Assembly (NCBI GenBank): GCA_027486585.1
Contig: JAIXOU010000114.1
Location: forward strand, 1 to 35,300
Direction of reading: 5' to 3'
Length of the DNA stretch: 35,300 nucleotides
DNA from: Verrucomicrobiaceae bacterium
GTDB lineage: Bacteria > Verrucomicrobiota > Verrucomicrobiia > Verrucomicrobiales > Verrucomicrobiaceae
A program made the translations under genes and the position numbers. This document shows positions 18,440 to 25,454 of this stretch, in pieces. Position 1 is the stretch's first letter; the number at the start of each line of letters is the position of its first letter. The notes under the pieces were generated by a model. The model had not been told where the DNA came from, ran no database searches, and saw only the letters and a list, made by a program, of their open reading frames with translations.

Positions 18440-19201
18440 TTACAATGAATCCGTTTCGTCTTTGCCCGCTGCTGGCTTGGTCTTCACTGGGCGGCTGGCA
18501 CCTGAGCCAGGCAGAGCGCTGAAAAAGAAATAGCGCGGAGAGCTGAGCAGATCGCCGACTTCTCTCGTCGCGGCACGGTGCAGGTAGCCTTCTAATCTTT
18601 CGTGGGCTGAGACACGGTGACTGAGATGCTTTTCCAAAAAGCGTTTGAGTCTGGCATTGGCATTAAACTCCACGGCCAGTGTGCCTACATTGAGGAGCAA
18701 AAAGATCACGCACATGGCTCCGAAGCCCATGAGCGCGAAGCGGGGCGGGAATTTCAGGAAAAACATCATCAAAGCAGCTGCGACGGCAGCGAAGACTGGG
18801 CCGTAGCGTGTCATCTTGATCACGGACTGCCGCCATTTCACATCACCGAGCATTTCGCCCGTTTGTGTGGCATGGGCAGCCTCATGCAGGGCCAGCGTCC
18901 AGGCTGCCATGGTGGTTCCTTGATTCACATTTCGACTGAGAAACAAGCGCCGCCGGGTTGGATCAAAGTAGTTCGTCACGGTGCCATTGTGCTCCACGAC
19001 TTCCACATCACGTATTTCCTCAAAGGCGAGGAAAAGCTGCGCTACCTCGGCCCCAGTGTGTGCTGTTGGGGAGGGTTCCTTTGAGGCGCGTGCTAGCATC
19101 GCTTCAAAGCGTCCAGCCGCCCAGCGGCAGACGCCGACACAGAGGGCGATGATCAAAATAGGAATGGCGAGCATGTCGCAGATCTTGGCGCAATTTTTCA
19201 T
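18440..19201 (-). CDS. YugP-like membrane zinc metallopeptidase
   Basis: 253 residues from ATG 19201; an in-frame ATG at 19174 is possible, and the open frame further upstream overlaps dhaL and is rejected. The N-terminal hydrophobic anchor (10-25) is followed by NYFDPTRRRLFLS, matching the YugP-family DHYDPR...LS region. The zinc-binding HExxH is HEAAH at 106-110. Two more membrane segments follow (about 130-175), then AVEFNANARLKRFL, equivalent to the conserved LPVEFxAS segment of the family. A proline/Lys-rich tail closes the protein. It is probably an inner-membrane protease of unknown substrate. It lies 104 bp upstream of mcsA on the same strand and could be read into that proteostasis operon. 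Confidence 0.8.
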   Translation of the reverse strand: MKNCAKICDMLAIPILIIALCVGVCRWAAGRFEAMLARASKEPSPTAHTGAEVAQLFLAFEEIRDVEVVEHNGTVTNYFDPTRRRLFLSRNVNQGTTMAAWTLALHEAAHATQTGEMLGDVKWRQSVIKMTRYGPVFAAVAAALMMFFLKFPPRFALMGFGAMCVIFLLLNVGTLAVEFNANARLKRFLEKHLSHRVSAHERLEGYLHRAATREVGDLLSSPRYFFFSALPGSGASRPVKTKPAAGKDETDSL

Positions 19202-19279
19202 CAGCGGCAAGGTGCGGGATTTCACATTCCCGTGCATTCTTGATTGACGCCTGCTTTCAGGCATCCAACATCGGCGACC

Positions 19280-19915
19280 ATGCCAAAAGCCAGCCTCACC
19301 AAAGAAGACGTCAAATCCATGCTCCTCCTCGCCTGCGAGCGCATCATCGCAGCCGAACCCCAACTCTCCGAAGCCGACCGTAATCTCGGTGATGGCGATC
19401 ACGGCCTCGGCATGGAACGCGGCATGACTGCGGCCAAAGAAGGCCTCATGGCTGGTGATGTTGAAAGCATCGAAAAAGCCTTCGTCATCGTTGGCACCAA
19501 AATGATGAGCAGCATGGGCGGTGCCTCGGGCGCTATTTTTGGCACCTTTTTCCGCAATGGCGGAAAAGCACTCTCGGGTGTGGAAAGCTTCGATTCAGCA
19601 GCATTGGCGGCCTTTCTCCAAGCCGGCGTGGATGGCGTGAAACAGCGTGGTGGTGCCGCCGTCGGTGATAAAACCGTCGTGGATGCCATGCAACCTGCCG
19701 CTGAGACGGCTGCTACTGTCACGGGTCAATCTCTGCCTGAAGCTGCTGCTGCTGTAAGTGCCGCTGCGCTTGCGGGCCTGGAGGCCAGCAAAGCCATGGT
19801 TGCCAAATTTGGTCGTGCCAAAACACTGGGCGAGGCCTGCATCGGTTTCCCTGATGCTGGGGCCATGTCTGTCACGATCATCATCGGTGCTTTTGCGGAT
19901 TACATCGCGGGCTGA
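19280..19915 (+). CDS. dhaL: DhaL-type (DAK2) dihydroxyacetone kinase subunit
   Basis: 211 residues from ATG 19280; an upstream in-frame start at 19244 gives an unnatural extension. The Mg-ADP-binding aspartates of DhaL (D30, D35, D37 in E. coli) are present with identical spacing as D33, D38, D40 in DRNLGDGDHG. GGASGAIFGTFF, GDKTVVDAMQPA and the DAGAMS loop are also family features. DhaL carries ADP and passes phosphate to dihydroxyacetone bound on DhaK. No dhaK or dhaM gene is in the window, so the partner must be elsewhere or the substrate is different. Transcribed divergently from the YugP-like gene with about 78 bp between starts. Confidence 0.88.
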   Translation: MPKASLTKEDVKSMLLLACERIIAAEPQLSEADRNLGDGDHGLGMERGMTAAKEGLMAGDVESIEKAFVIVGTKMMSSMGGASGAIFGTFFRNGGKALSGVESFDSAALAAFLQAGVDGVKQRGGAAVGDKTVVDAMQPAAETAATVTGQSLPEAAAAVSAAALAGLEASKAMVAKFGRAKTLGEACIGFPDAGAMSVTIIIGAFADYIAG

Positions 19916-19979
19916 AAAGCTGAAAATAATTCAAAATTAGGGTTGTCGAAAATTCGTCGGCCTGTTAAAAACGCAGCCT

Positions 19980-20525
19980 GTGTTTCTCCCCCCCCGTTTA
20001 ATTAGCCTATTAAGTCTGTGCCTTTCCAGTGCAGGCTTGTCTGCACAGGAGGTGTTTTTGCCGCTTCCTGTCGAGGGGTCTCCCATGCCGATGCAGGAAT
20101 CGGTCACCACGGAATCACGTCTTTTTAAGCCGACCAAGTCCATCAAACCGCCGACAGCAGCAGCTTCTTCGGTGACTTCAGCTCCCAAGCCCCAGGTGAG
20201 CACTCCAACGGTGGCGCGTCTGCGTCGTCTGATTCTCATGCCGAGTGGTCTGACACCTGAAGCCATGCGTGAGCAGATCGTTGCCAGTGGCCAGAGCCGC
20301 CAGCCTGTGACCATCGTCGGCATGAATTCTTCCGCTCCTATTTTGGCCAAACTGGCTGATTTCTTCGGCAGTGACGTCAATGAAGACACCCAGAAGAAAG
20401 TCGTCGAAGCCGTCCGCGAAAACCTTGGCGACTCAAAGACTTCCTCCTCGCCCCGTCGTGTCGAAGTGGTCACTTGGTTACCTGCCGAAGGCGTGATGGC
20501 CGTGGCGGTTTATCCTGAGAGCTAA
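19980..20525 (+). CDS. Small secreted protein of unknown function
   Basis: A 181-residue frame beginning with GTG at 19980. Residues 1-22 form a signal peptide (FLPPRLISLLSLCLSSAGLSAQE, predicted cleavage near LSA-QE). Then comes a Pro/Ser/Thr-rich linker (about 45-80) and a small compact C-terminal domain (about 80-181) containing LMPSGLTPEAMREQIV and a final VVTWLPAEGVMAVAVYP. I do not recognise the family. The start is uncertain because the leader is C-rich (a run of eight C after the first codons) and no SD is seen. It follows dhaL by 64 bp on the same strand and may be cotranscribed. Confidence 0.6.
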   Translation: MFLPPRLISLLSLCLSSAGLSAQEVFLPLPVEGSPMPMQESVTTESRLFKPTKSIKPPTAAASSVTSAPKPQVSTPTVARLRRLILMPSGLTPEAMREQIVASGQSRQPVTIVGMNSSAPILAKLADFFGSDVNEDTQKKVVEAVRENLGDSKTSSSPRRVEVVTWLPAEGVMAVAVYPES

Positions 20526-20589
20526 ACCGGATATTCGCGAGTCATCGACTGCAAACGCTGATAAGCTCGAGTCTGCTGCGTTGGGCTTG

Positions 20590-20635
20590 TTTTGAAAGCT
20601 GTTGAGCAGTTACTAATTCACTCAGCCTTTCAAAA
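20590..20635. repeat. Imperfect hairpin with TTTTGAAAG/CTTTCAAAA arms
   Basis: A perfect 9-bp inverted repeat (20590-20598 and 20627-20635) encloses 28 nt that can pair further in part. It is the first of a cluster of inverted repeats in this intergenic region. Nature unknown: possible remnant of a mobile or REP-like element. Confidence 0.45.
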
Positions 20636-20640
20636 CCGCG

Positions 20641-20675
20641 ACCGCCTTGCAGCCCCAAGCTTTTGGGCGGTTTTA
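20641..20675 (+). terminator. Possible terminator stem-loop
   Basis: ACCGCC (20641-20646) pairs with GGCGGT (20666-20671), with an inner CCCAA/TTGGG stem, and is followed by TTTT. It could end transcription from the 19980-20525 gene, but it lies 116 bp downstream and has only a short T-run. Confidence 0.35.
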
Positions 20676-20730
20676 CGACGATGTTCATGAATAATCCAGG
20701 CTGAAGAGCCTCTTGCAAAACCACCTCTAA

Positions 20731-20791
20731 CCCTCGTTCTGGCGAACGAGCCTACGAGGCGCAGTAGGCGCATTCGCCAGAATGCGGAGGG
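20731..20791. repeat. REP-like nested hairpin
   Basis: A 61-bp dyad: outer arms CCCTC/GAGGG, a perfect middle pair TTCTGGCGAA (20737-20746) / TTCGCCAGAA (20773-20782), and an inner pair CCTAC/GTAGG (20751-20755, 20764-20768). The size and nested structure resemble REP/BIME-type intergenic repeats, but there is only one copy in the window, so repetition is untested. Confidence 0.5.
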
Positions 20792-20799
20792 TTCTGCAT

Positions 20800-20835
20800 A
20801 AAAAAGGCGGACTTCGAAAAGCCCGCCTCTTTTTT
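20800..20835. terminator. Bidirectional terminator downstream of DUF1080 gene
   Basis: GGCGGaCTT and AAGcCCGCC form a stem with a short loop. It is bordered by AAAAAA at 20800-20805 and TCTTTTTT at 20828-20835, so it can act in both directions. It lies 15 bp beyond the end of the minus-strand DUF1080 gene. Confidence 0.8.
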
Positions 20836-20850
20836 GATCTGTGTTCGAAC

Positions 20851-21498
20851 TTAGAGCTCTCTAATCTTGATGTTCTTGTACCACACTTTGTCGGTGTGAT
20901 CGGTCAGCATGATGTGGCCTTTTCCTGGGGCAAAGCCGGCTTTGTTTTTGAATTTGCTGGCGGCGATCATGGTTTTCCATTCATCGGTCTTGGTGTCGGC
21001 TTCACAGACGAGCACGCCATTCAGCCAATGCTGGATTTTACCTTCCCGGACGACGATGCGGCTGGTGTTCCATTCACCCACGGGTTTGAGGGGTTTGTCC
21101 GCGGCTGGCTGCTTGATGTCGTAAATGGAAGCGGTGGTGTGGCTACCGCCTTTGAGTCCATCCGGGTGTTTGTGATCGTCGATCATTTGGTACTCGATGC
21201 CGAGCCACTCTTTGCCGCCGACTTTGGTGGCCCAATACTTCACGCCATTGTTGCCGCCTTCTTCGACCTTCCAGTCCCATTCGAGCTCGAACTGGCTGTA
21301 TTCTTTGTCTGAAAGTAACATGCCGCCGGGTGTGCCATTGAGATGCAGAGTGCCTTGGTCAAAGACCCAGCCTGCGCCGGGAGCCTTGCCATCGGGTGCA
21401 TGCCAGCCTGTTAGGGTCTTGCCATCAAAGAGTGAAACGAAGTCGCCAGCATAGGCGCTGACGGTGGACAGAAAAAGTGCAGTGAGGAGAGGTTTCAT
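20851..21498 (-). CDS. Secreted DUF1080 (3-keto-disaccharide hydrolase domain) protein
   Basis: A 215-residue protein with a signal peptide (MKPLLTALFLSTVSAYA, cleavage before GD). It has the start typical of the DUF1080 family, FVSLFDGKTLTGWH, followed by GGMLLSDKEYSQFELEWDWKV, GNNGVKYW and the terminal IMLTDHTDKVWYKNIKIREL. The fold is a concanavalin-like beta-sandwich. Related proteins in Bacteroides-like and verrucomicrobial bacteria hydrolyse 3-keto-glycosides or act on plant and animal glycans. It lies 31 bp downstream of a ThuA-domain gene on the same strand; ThuA proteins process 3-keto-sugars, so the pair probably works on the same oxidised sugars in the periplasm. Confidence 0.92.
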   Translation of the reverse strand: MKPLLTALFLSTVSAYAGDFVSLFDGKTLTGWHAPDGKAPGAGWVFDQGTLHLNGTPGGMLLSDKEYSQFELEWDWKVEEGGNNGVKYWATKVGGKEWLGIEYQMIDDHKHPDGLKGGSHTTASIYDIKQPAADKPLKPVGEWNTSRIVVREGKIQHWLNGVLVCEADTKTDEWKTMIAASKFKNKAGFAPGKGHIMLTDHTDKVWYKNIKIREL

Positions 21499-21529
21499 GA
21501 GATTGTTCGTTATTTAAAAAAGAGATGGA

Positions 21530-22495
21530 TTAGCGCTGGAAGACGCCGGGAGTCAGCATGGCGGTCTTTTTGGGTTTAGGCAGGGGTTTGGTGTCTAGAT
21601 TTTTGCTGAGATCCTCTTCGCTGGTTGTGGATTCGACACCGCCTGCAGGGACTTCGACTTTGCTGACCCAGAGCAGGGCGTTGAGGATGGTCTTGCGGAA
21701 GTCAGCATTGCCCCAGTTTTTATGAAAGTGGCCACCGGTGAAACCAAATCCGCGTCCATTGTCCGCGCGTTCGACCGCCCACATGGTGGACTCTTGCGCG
21801 CCTTTTTCGGCTTGGATGTGGGGATACGGGCCTTTAGGGGCGACGTAAGGGCCATCACGGGTCGCATCTGGTGGCGTGGCGACGAGGATGGGCACAAACT
21901 TCATTCCCGCATCTTCAGCGGCGACGATGCCATCTTTGAAGCCAGGGCGGAAGCGCATGTTGATGTACCATTCGTCGGAAATTTGGAAGGGTTTCACACC
22001 ACGAGTGATCGGATGCTCGGGGAAGCTGCTGAAGGCAGGTTCCCAGATTGGATTGCAGGAGAAGGCATTTTCATAATGACCGCCCAGCCACTCTTTAAAC
22101 TCGGCGCCACCGTTCTCGGCCACGACTTCGACGCCGTAATGCATGACACCAAAACCCACGCCTTTAGCGATCAGTCCGCGCAAGGTCTCCAGATGTGTTC
22201 CTTGAACCGCTGGATGGCCTTTTCCGCCGTCTGCATAGATCACCACGGCATCTGCATCGGCAAAGGTGGCTTCATCTTTGACCCAGCCCATTTCATGACG
22301 GTCCACGATCAGATTCGGCACTGTGGCGAGGCATTTTTCCAGCAACATGCTGCCGGCCTTGAACTCATGCATCCCTGGTGGATGAGATGGCTTTCCGGCA
22401 ATGAAGACTAATTTGTGTTTTCCATCCGGCGTGATCGCTTGGGAGCTGATGGCTAAAAGGAAGGTGGCGGCGAGAATGAAACGCATAAGGTTCAT
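21530..22495 (-). CDS. Exported ThuA-domain protein
   Basis: 321 residues from ATG 22495, with in-frame ATG 22486 possible. It has a signal peptide, MRFILAATFLLAISSQA. The ThuA (glutamine-amidotransferase-like trehalose utilisation) fold is shown by KLVFIAGKPSHPPGMHEF near the N-terminus, ADAVVIYADGGKGHP, GVGFGVMHYGVE, and a late GFGFTGGHFHKNWGNADFRKTILNALLW segment typical of the family. ThuA-like proteins act with Gfo/Idh/MocA dehydrogenases and DUF1080 hydrolases on 3-keto-sugars. It is the first gene of a two-gene operon with the DUF1080 gene. The C-terminal about 45 residues are a Pro/Lys/Thr-rich tail. Confidence 0.9.
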   Translation of the reverse strand: MNLMRFILAATFLLAISSQAITPDGKHKLVFIAGKPSHPPGMHEFKAGSMLLEKCLATVPNLIVDRHEMGWVKDEATFADADAVVIYADGGKGHPAVQGTHLETLRGLIAKGVGFGVMHYGVEVVAENGGAEFKEWLGGHYENAFSCNPIWEPAFSSFPEHPITRGVKPFQISDEWYINMRFRPGFKDGIVAAEDAGMKFVPILVATPPDATRDGPYVAPKGPYPHIQAEKGAQESTMWAVERADNGRGFGFTGGHFHKNWGNADFRKTILNALLWVSKVEVPAGGVESTTSEEDLSKNLDTKPLPKPKKTAMLTPGVFQR

Positions 22496-22582
22496 AGCAT
22501 GACGCCTTGGCCCTATGACTGGCAAGTACAACCTAGGGGCTATCTAAAGTTGAGTATTTTTCACAGTGTTTGAAAACACAAA

Positions 22583-22612
22583 AAAGCCGCACCCATTGCT
22601 GAGTGCGGCTTT
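22583..22612 (-). terminator. rho-independent terminator of rplI
   Basis: A 10-bp perfect stem, AAAGCCGCAC (22583-22592) / GTGCGGCTTT (22603-22612), with a 10-nt loop. In the minus direction it is followed by a T-run (plus-strand A-run 22581-22585). It sits just downstream of the L9 gene. Confidence 0.88.
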
Positions 22613-22629
22613 AAATTGAGTTAGAAGGA

Positions 22630-23127
22630 TTACTCCTCGCCAGATTCTTCGGAGCTATCAGCGCCAGCTTCGCCGGCTGTGACGGTGATCTTGAGGAAGC
22701 AGCTGACTTCGCCATGAAGCTTCACAGGCACTTCAAAAGTACCGGAGGCTTTGATTGGCTTGTCGAGCTGGATCTGGTGACGATCCAATTCCACTTTAGC
22801 GGCGCTTTCCAGCACGGCTTTAGCGATGTCGATCGTGGTAATAGAACCAAAGGCTTTGCCGCCTTGTCCAGTTTGAAGAGTCATCTTGAGCTTCAGCTTC
22901 TTCAGCTTAGCGGCGATTTTCTCAGCTTCTTGTACCTCGGCAGCTTCACGCGTTGCGCGGATGGCTTTGAGGTGATTGAGGTGACGGAGGTTGCCTGCTG
23001 TTGCATCGTAAGCCTTGCCCTGTGGGACTAGGAAATTGCGTGCGTAGCCGCGCTTTACTTGCACGACATCAGCCTCGGCACCGAGACCTTTGATTTGTTC
23101 TTTGAGGATAACTTGGACGTTTGCCAT
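22630..23127 (-). CDS. rplI: 50S ribosomal protein L9
   Basis: 165 residues. The L9 N-domain starts with VQVILKEQIKGLGAEADVVQVKRGYARNFLVPQGKA, the family signature, and a long helical linker (KAIRATREAAEVQEAEKIAAKLKKLK) leads to the C-domain (GKAFGSITTIDIAKAV...). An acidic tail (SSEESGEE) extends beyond the usual about 150 residues. L9 stabilises the large subunit near the L1 stalk. In many bacteria it lies in rpsF-ssb-rpsR-rplI; here it is alone with its own terminator. The leader before the ATG is pyrimidine-rich and has no SD. Confidence 0.97.
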   Translation of the reverse strand: MANVQVILKEQIKGLGAEADVVQVKRGYARNFLVPQGKAYDATAGNLRHLNHLKAIRATREAAEVQEAEKIAAKLKKLKLKMTLQTGQGGKAFGSITTIDIAKAVLESAAKVELDRHQIQLDKPIKASGTFEVPVKLHGEVSCFLKITVTAGEAGADSSEESGEE

Positions 23128-23158
23128 ATACAGGGGGCTTTCTGGGGAAAGGGGGGCG

Positions 23159-23186
23159 AAAGTACACGCATACCTGACAGTGTCAA
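23159..23186 (-). promoter_or_regulatory. Candidate sigma-70 promoter of rplI
   Basis: On the minus strand a consensus -35 TTGACA (plus 23181-23186) is followed 16 bp later by a weak -10 TACTTT (plus 23159-23164). Transcription would start about 25 nt before the rplI ATG, in a C-rich stretch. The -10 matches the consensus at only three of six positions, so this is tentative. Confidence 0.4.
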
Positions 23187-23297
23187 ATGATGCGATGAAT
23201 TCCTTTTCGTTTATATTTTCTTTTTCATAGGCGTCTGCCGCCTGTCGTTCTGTCAGAATAAGCTGATTTTACTGGGTGAAGGTGCAGGGAAATGGAC

Positions 23298-24305
23298 TCA
23301 AATGACCTCGTCTCCGAGGCGCTTATCCCCGATGAGATATCCTTGAACATAATCACGAACGGCGTCTGCCAGCGTGAAAAGTGGCTGCTTATACCCGCTT
23401 TTGATGAGCTTGGAGACATCTGCACAGGTGTAGTATTGATACTTCGACTTCAAGTGCTCTGGCATTTCGACAAATTCAATGTTTGGTGCTCTGCCAAGTG
23501 CGGCAAAGATGGCCTGAACAAGCTGAACCCAGGTGTGAGCCTGGCCTGAGCCGAGGTTGTAGAGACCACTGGCCAGTGGTTCAGAGGCTAGATGTAGGGT
23601 CATACGGATGGCGTCCTTCACGTAAAGGAAGTCGCGCATCTGCTCGCCGTCCTTGAAGTCAGGGCGGTTGGATTTAAAGAGCTGCACTTTGTCGGTCTGC
23701 AGGATCTGCCCATAGGCTTTATGAACGACGCTGCGCATGTCAGCTTTGTGATCTTCATTTGGGCCATAGACATTGAAGTACTTCATGCCAACGATCCGGC
23801 GTAACATACCTGTGCGCTGGGCATGAAGGTCAAAGAGATGCTTCGAATAGCCATACATGTTTAGCGGGCGGAGGCGATGCAGATCTACCATCTGATCATC
23901 CATGCCGAGTGCGCCGTCGCCATAAGTGGCTGCGGATGAGGCATAGACAAAGCGGGTGTTTTTGGTAAGAGACCACTCAGCTAAAATTTTGGTGAACTCA
24001 TAATTGTTCCGCATGAGGTAGTCGGCATCCTTTTCTGTGGTGGCAGAGCAGGCTCCGAGATGGAAAATGACATCAAATTTCCCCAAGGTTTCAGGCGCAG
24101 TGCGGACCTTGTTTTCTAAATCGATGCCGTCGATGTAGTCGTGAAAGCGTAGCGGGACGAGGTTCTTCCACTTCTCATCGGTGCAGAGGCGGTCACTGAC
24201 GAGGATGTTTTCACATCCACGGCGATTGAGTTCCCAAATGAGGGCGCTGCCGATAAATCCGGCTCCGCCTGTGACGAGGATGCGACTTTCTGAAGACTTG
24301 AGCAT
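23298..24305 (-). CDS. hldD: ADP-L-glycero-D-manno-heptose 6-epimerase
   Basis: 335-residue extended short-chain dehydrogenase. The Rossmann motif is GGAGFIG (13-19). The catalytic triad region contains SSAATYG (S123/S124) and Y151xxxK155 in MYGYSKHLFD. LGACSATTEKDADYLMRNNYE, GMKYFNVYGPNEDHKADMRSV and RDFLYVKDA are HldD/RfaD signatures. The enzyme makes ADP-L-glycero-beta-D-manno-heptose for the LPS inner core, which indicates a Gram-negative envelope. There is a short extra C-terminal tail (about 15 residues). It lies 170 bp upstream of rplI on the same strand. Confidence 0.95.
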   Translation of the reverse strand: MLKSSESRILVTGGAGFIGSALIWELNRRGCENILVSDRLCTDEKWKNLVPLRFHDYIDGIDLENKVRTAPETLGKFDVIFHLGACSATTEKDADYLMRNNYEFTKILAEWSLTKNTRFVYASSAATYGDGALGMDDQMVDLHRLRPLNMYGYSKHLFDLHAQRTGMLRRIVGMKYFNVYGPNEDHKADMRSVVHKAYGQILQTDKVQLFKSNRPDFKDGEQMRDFLYVKDAIRMTLHLASEPLASGLYNLGSGQAHTWVQLVQAIFAALGRAPNIEFVEMPEHLKSKYQYYTCADVSKLIKSGYKQPLFTLADAVRDYVQGYLIGDKRLGDEVI

Positions 24306-24374
24306 CAGAGGCGTTAGCGAGGAGGCCGATGCTTTGCAAATTTAAACCGCAGATCGTCAATCAAAGATCATGAA

Positions 24375-24899
24375 TCAAATGACCTCACGCCAGACAGCAG
24401 GGTGCATAAAGGCGGTCATGGTGCTGCCTTTATCACCAGCGGCACCGGCCAGGGTATCCATAATCATGTCATCTGGGCAGCTTAGAGCGGGATAGAGCCA
24501 CTCTTCCCCACCGATGTGGAGACGCGGAATAAGGGCAGAGCCCAAATGCTCCACTTCCCAGCTAAGCAGCATGGGCTCTTCGTCTGTAAATCGTGCGTGA
24601 AACCTATCTGGCTCATCCACCATGCCGATTAGGCCAGAATCATTCAGCAGATCCCAAATTTCACCTGTCAGAAGGTCCAGTCGAATGGCGAATCCGTGTG
24701 TTTGAGCGCGCCCATTGACTTGGGGCCGATGCTGGGAAATAAGGCCAAAAACAATCTGATTCGGGCACTCCGAAGGGATGATGTCTAGCTGAAAGCCTAA
24801 ACGCAAGGGATGCGGTGGAACGCGAATCGATCCGAAACTGACAAGGTCGAAACTGGCAAAGGCCATCTCTGGAGTCACAAAAGTCAGGGGAGAGTGCAT
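24375..24899 (-). CDS. Hypothetical protein, probable beta-rich
   Basis: A 174-residue frame with no signal peptide and no family I recognise. It has alternating hydrophobic strands (IRVPPHPLRLGFQLDII, NQIVFGLISQH, THGFAIRLDLLTGEIWDLL) that suggest a beta-sandwich. The phrase GFAIRLDLLTGEIW is reminiscent of lectin-like/SPRY-type strands, but that is only a guess. It lies between hldD and a NUDIX gene, both on the same strand, with 69 and 84 bp gaps. The region upstream of the ATG at 24899 is AT-rich and could hold its promoter. Confidence 0.65.
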   Translation of the reverse strand: MHSPLTFVTPEMAFASFDLVSFGSIRVPPHPLRLGFQLDIIPSECPNQIVFGLISQHRPQVNGRAQTHGFAIRLDLLTGEIWDLLNDSGLIGMVDEPDRFHARFTDEEPMLLSWEVEHLGSALIPRLHIGGEEWLYPALSCPDDMIMDTLAGAAGDKGSTMTAFMHPAVWREVI

Positions 24900-24983
24900 G
24901 GATTTGAGAGGGTAATTCTGACAAATAAATCACAAATGCTGTATCATATCAATAATTATTATGGTTTTTCTCTTTTAATCTGG

Positions 24984-25418
24984 TTATTCTATATCTGGTG
25001 GGGATTCAAATGGGCATGCCTTCAGTAACCAATCCACCACTGGACCATCAGCAGGGGCTAGACCATCCTGAGATAATTCGTTTTTTAGAAGCCATCTGAA
25101 AGCCTGATGCTCCCGCGTCTCAGGTATAGGACTATCCGCCGTCATTTCGCAAAGGAAGGCATGCAGCACAATCTCTCCCCACGGGTAGCTCCACGGCACG
25201 GCAGGCCCTGTCTGGATGATTTGGAGTTGGCACCCCAGCTCCTCCAAGATCTCGCGATGAAGCGCTTGCTCTGGCGTTTCCCCTTTTTCGATTTTTCCTC
25301 CTGGAAACTCCCAACAACCTGCAAGGCGTTTTCCCTCAGGTCTCTGGGCCAAGAGAACTCGGCCCTGCTTCAGAATAACAGCACAAACAACGTTAATAGG
25401 GAGCGATTTTTGACTCAT
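24984..25418 (-). CDS. NUDIX hydrolase, MutT-like
   Basis: 144 residues from ATG 25418 (MSQKSLPINVVCAVILKQGRVLLAQRP). The NUDIX box Gx5Ex7REUxEExGU is intact in GGKIEKGETPEQALHREILEELG. GCWEFPGGK resembles MutT and predicts 8-oxo-dGTP diphosphatase activity (nucleotide-pool cleaning). An upstream in-frame TTG at 25454 abuts the sulfatase stop and is a less likely start. It follows the sulfatase gene with 36 bp between stop and ATG, so the two may be cotranscribed. Confidence 0.9.
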   Translation of the reverse strand: MSQKSLPINVVCAVILKQGRVLLAQRPEGKRLAGCWEFPGGKIEKGETPEQALHREILEELGCQLQIIQTGPAVPWSYPWGEIVLHAFLCEMTADSPIPETREHQAFRWLLKNELSQDGLAPADGPVVDWLLKACPFESPPDIE

Positions 25419-25454
25419 GCTATGATCAAAGCACCTGCGCAGGATCAACGCCAA

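Larger units (their letters stand above)
20526..20850. other. 325-bp gene-free stretch packed with inverted repeats
   Basis: No convincing gene is present between the small secreted protein gene and the DUF1080 gene. The stretch holds four stem-loops, listed separately: 20590-20635, 20641-20675, 20731-20791 and 20800-20835. A 60-codon open frame on the minus strand across 20542-20724 has no family resemblance and overlaps the hairpins, so it is not called. Confidence 0.6.

Noticed and set aside
20580-20586. GTTGGGC resembling the R' core of an integron attC site
   Set aside because: No matching RYYYAAC partner is found upstream and there is no integrase or cassette array.
20542-20724. 60-codon minus-strand frame in the hairpin-rich gap
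   Set aside because: It overlaps the inverted repeats, is short and has no recognisable similarity; a shifted frame reading WIIHEHRRKTAQKLG looks like a possible transposase tail but is too short to support.
24810-25028. 72-codon plus-strand frame ending in a hydrophobic stretch
   Set aside because: It overlaps the starts and ends of two minus-strand genes and the AT-rich gap between them; the hydrophobic tail is explained by AT-rich codons.
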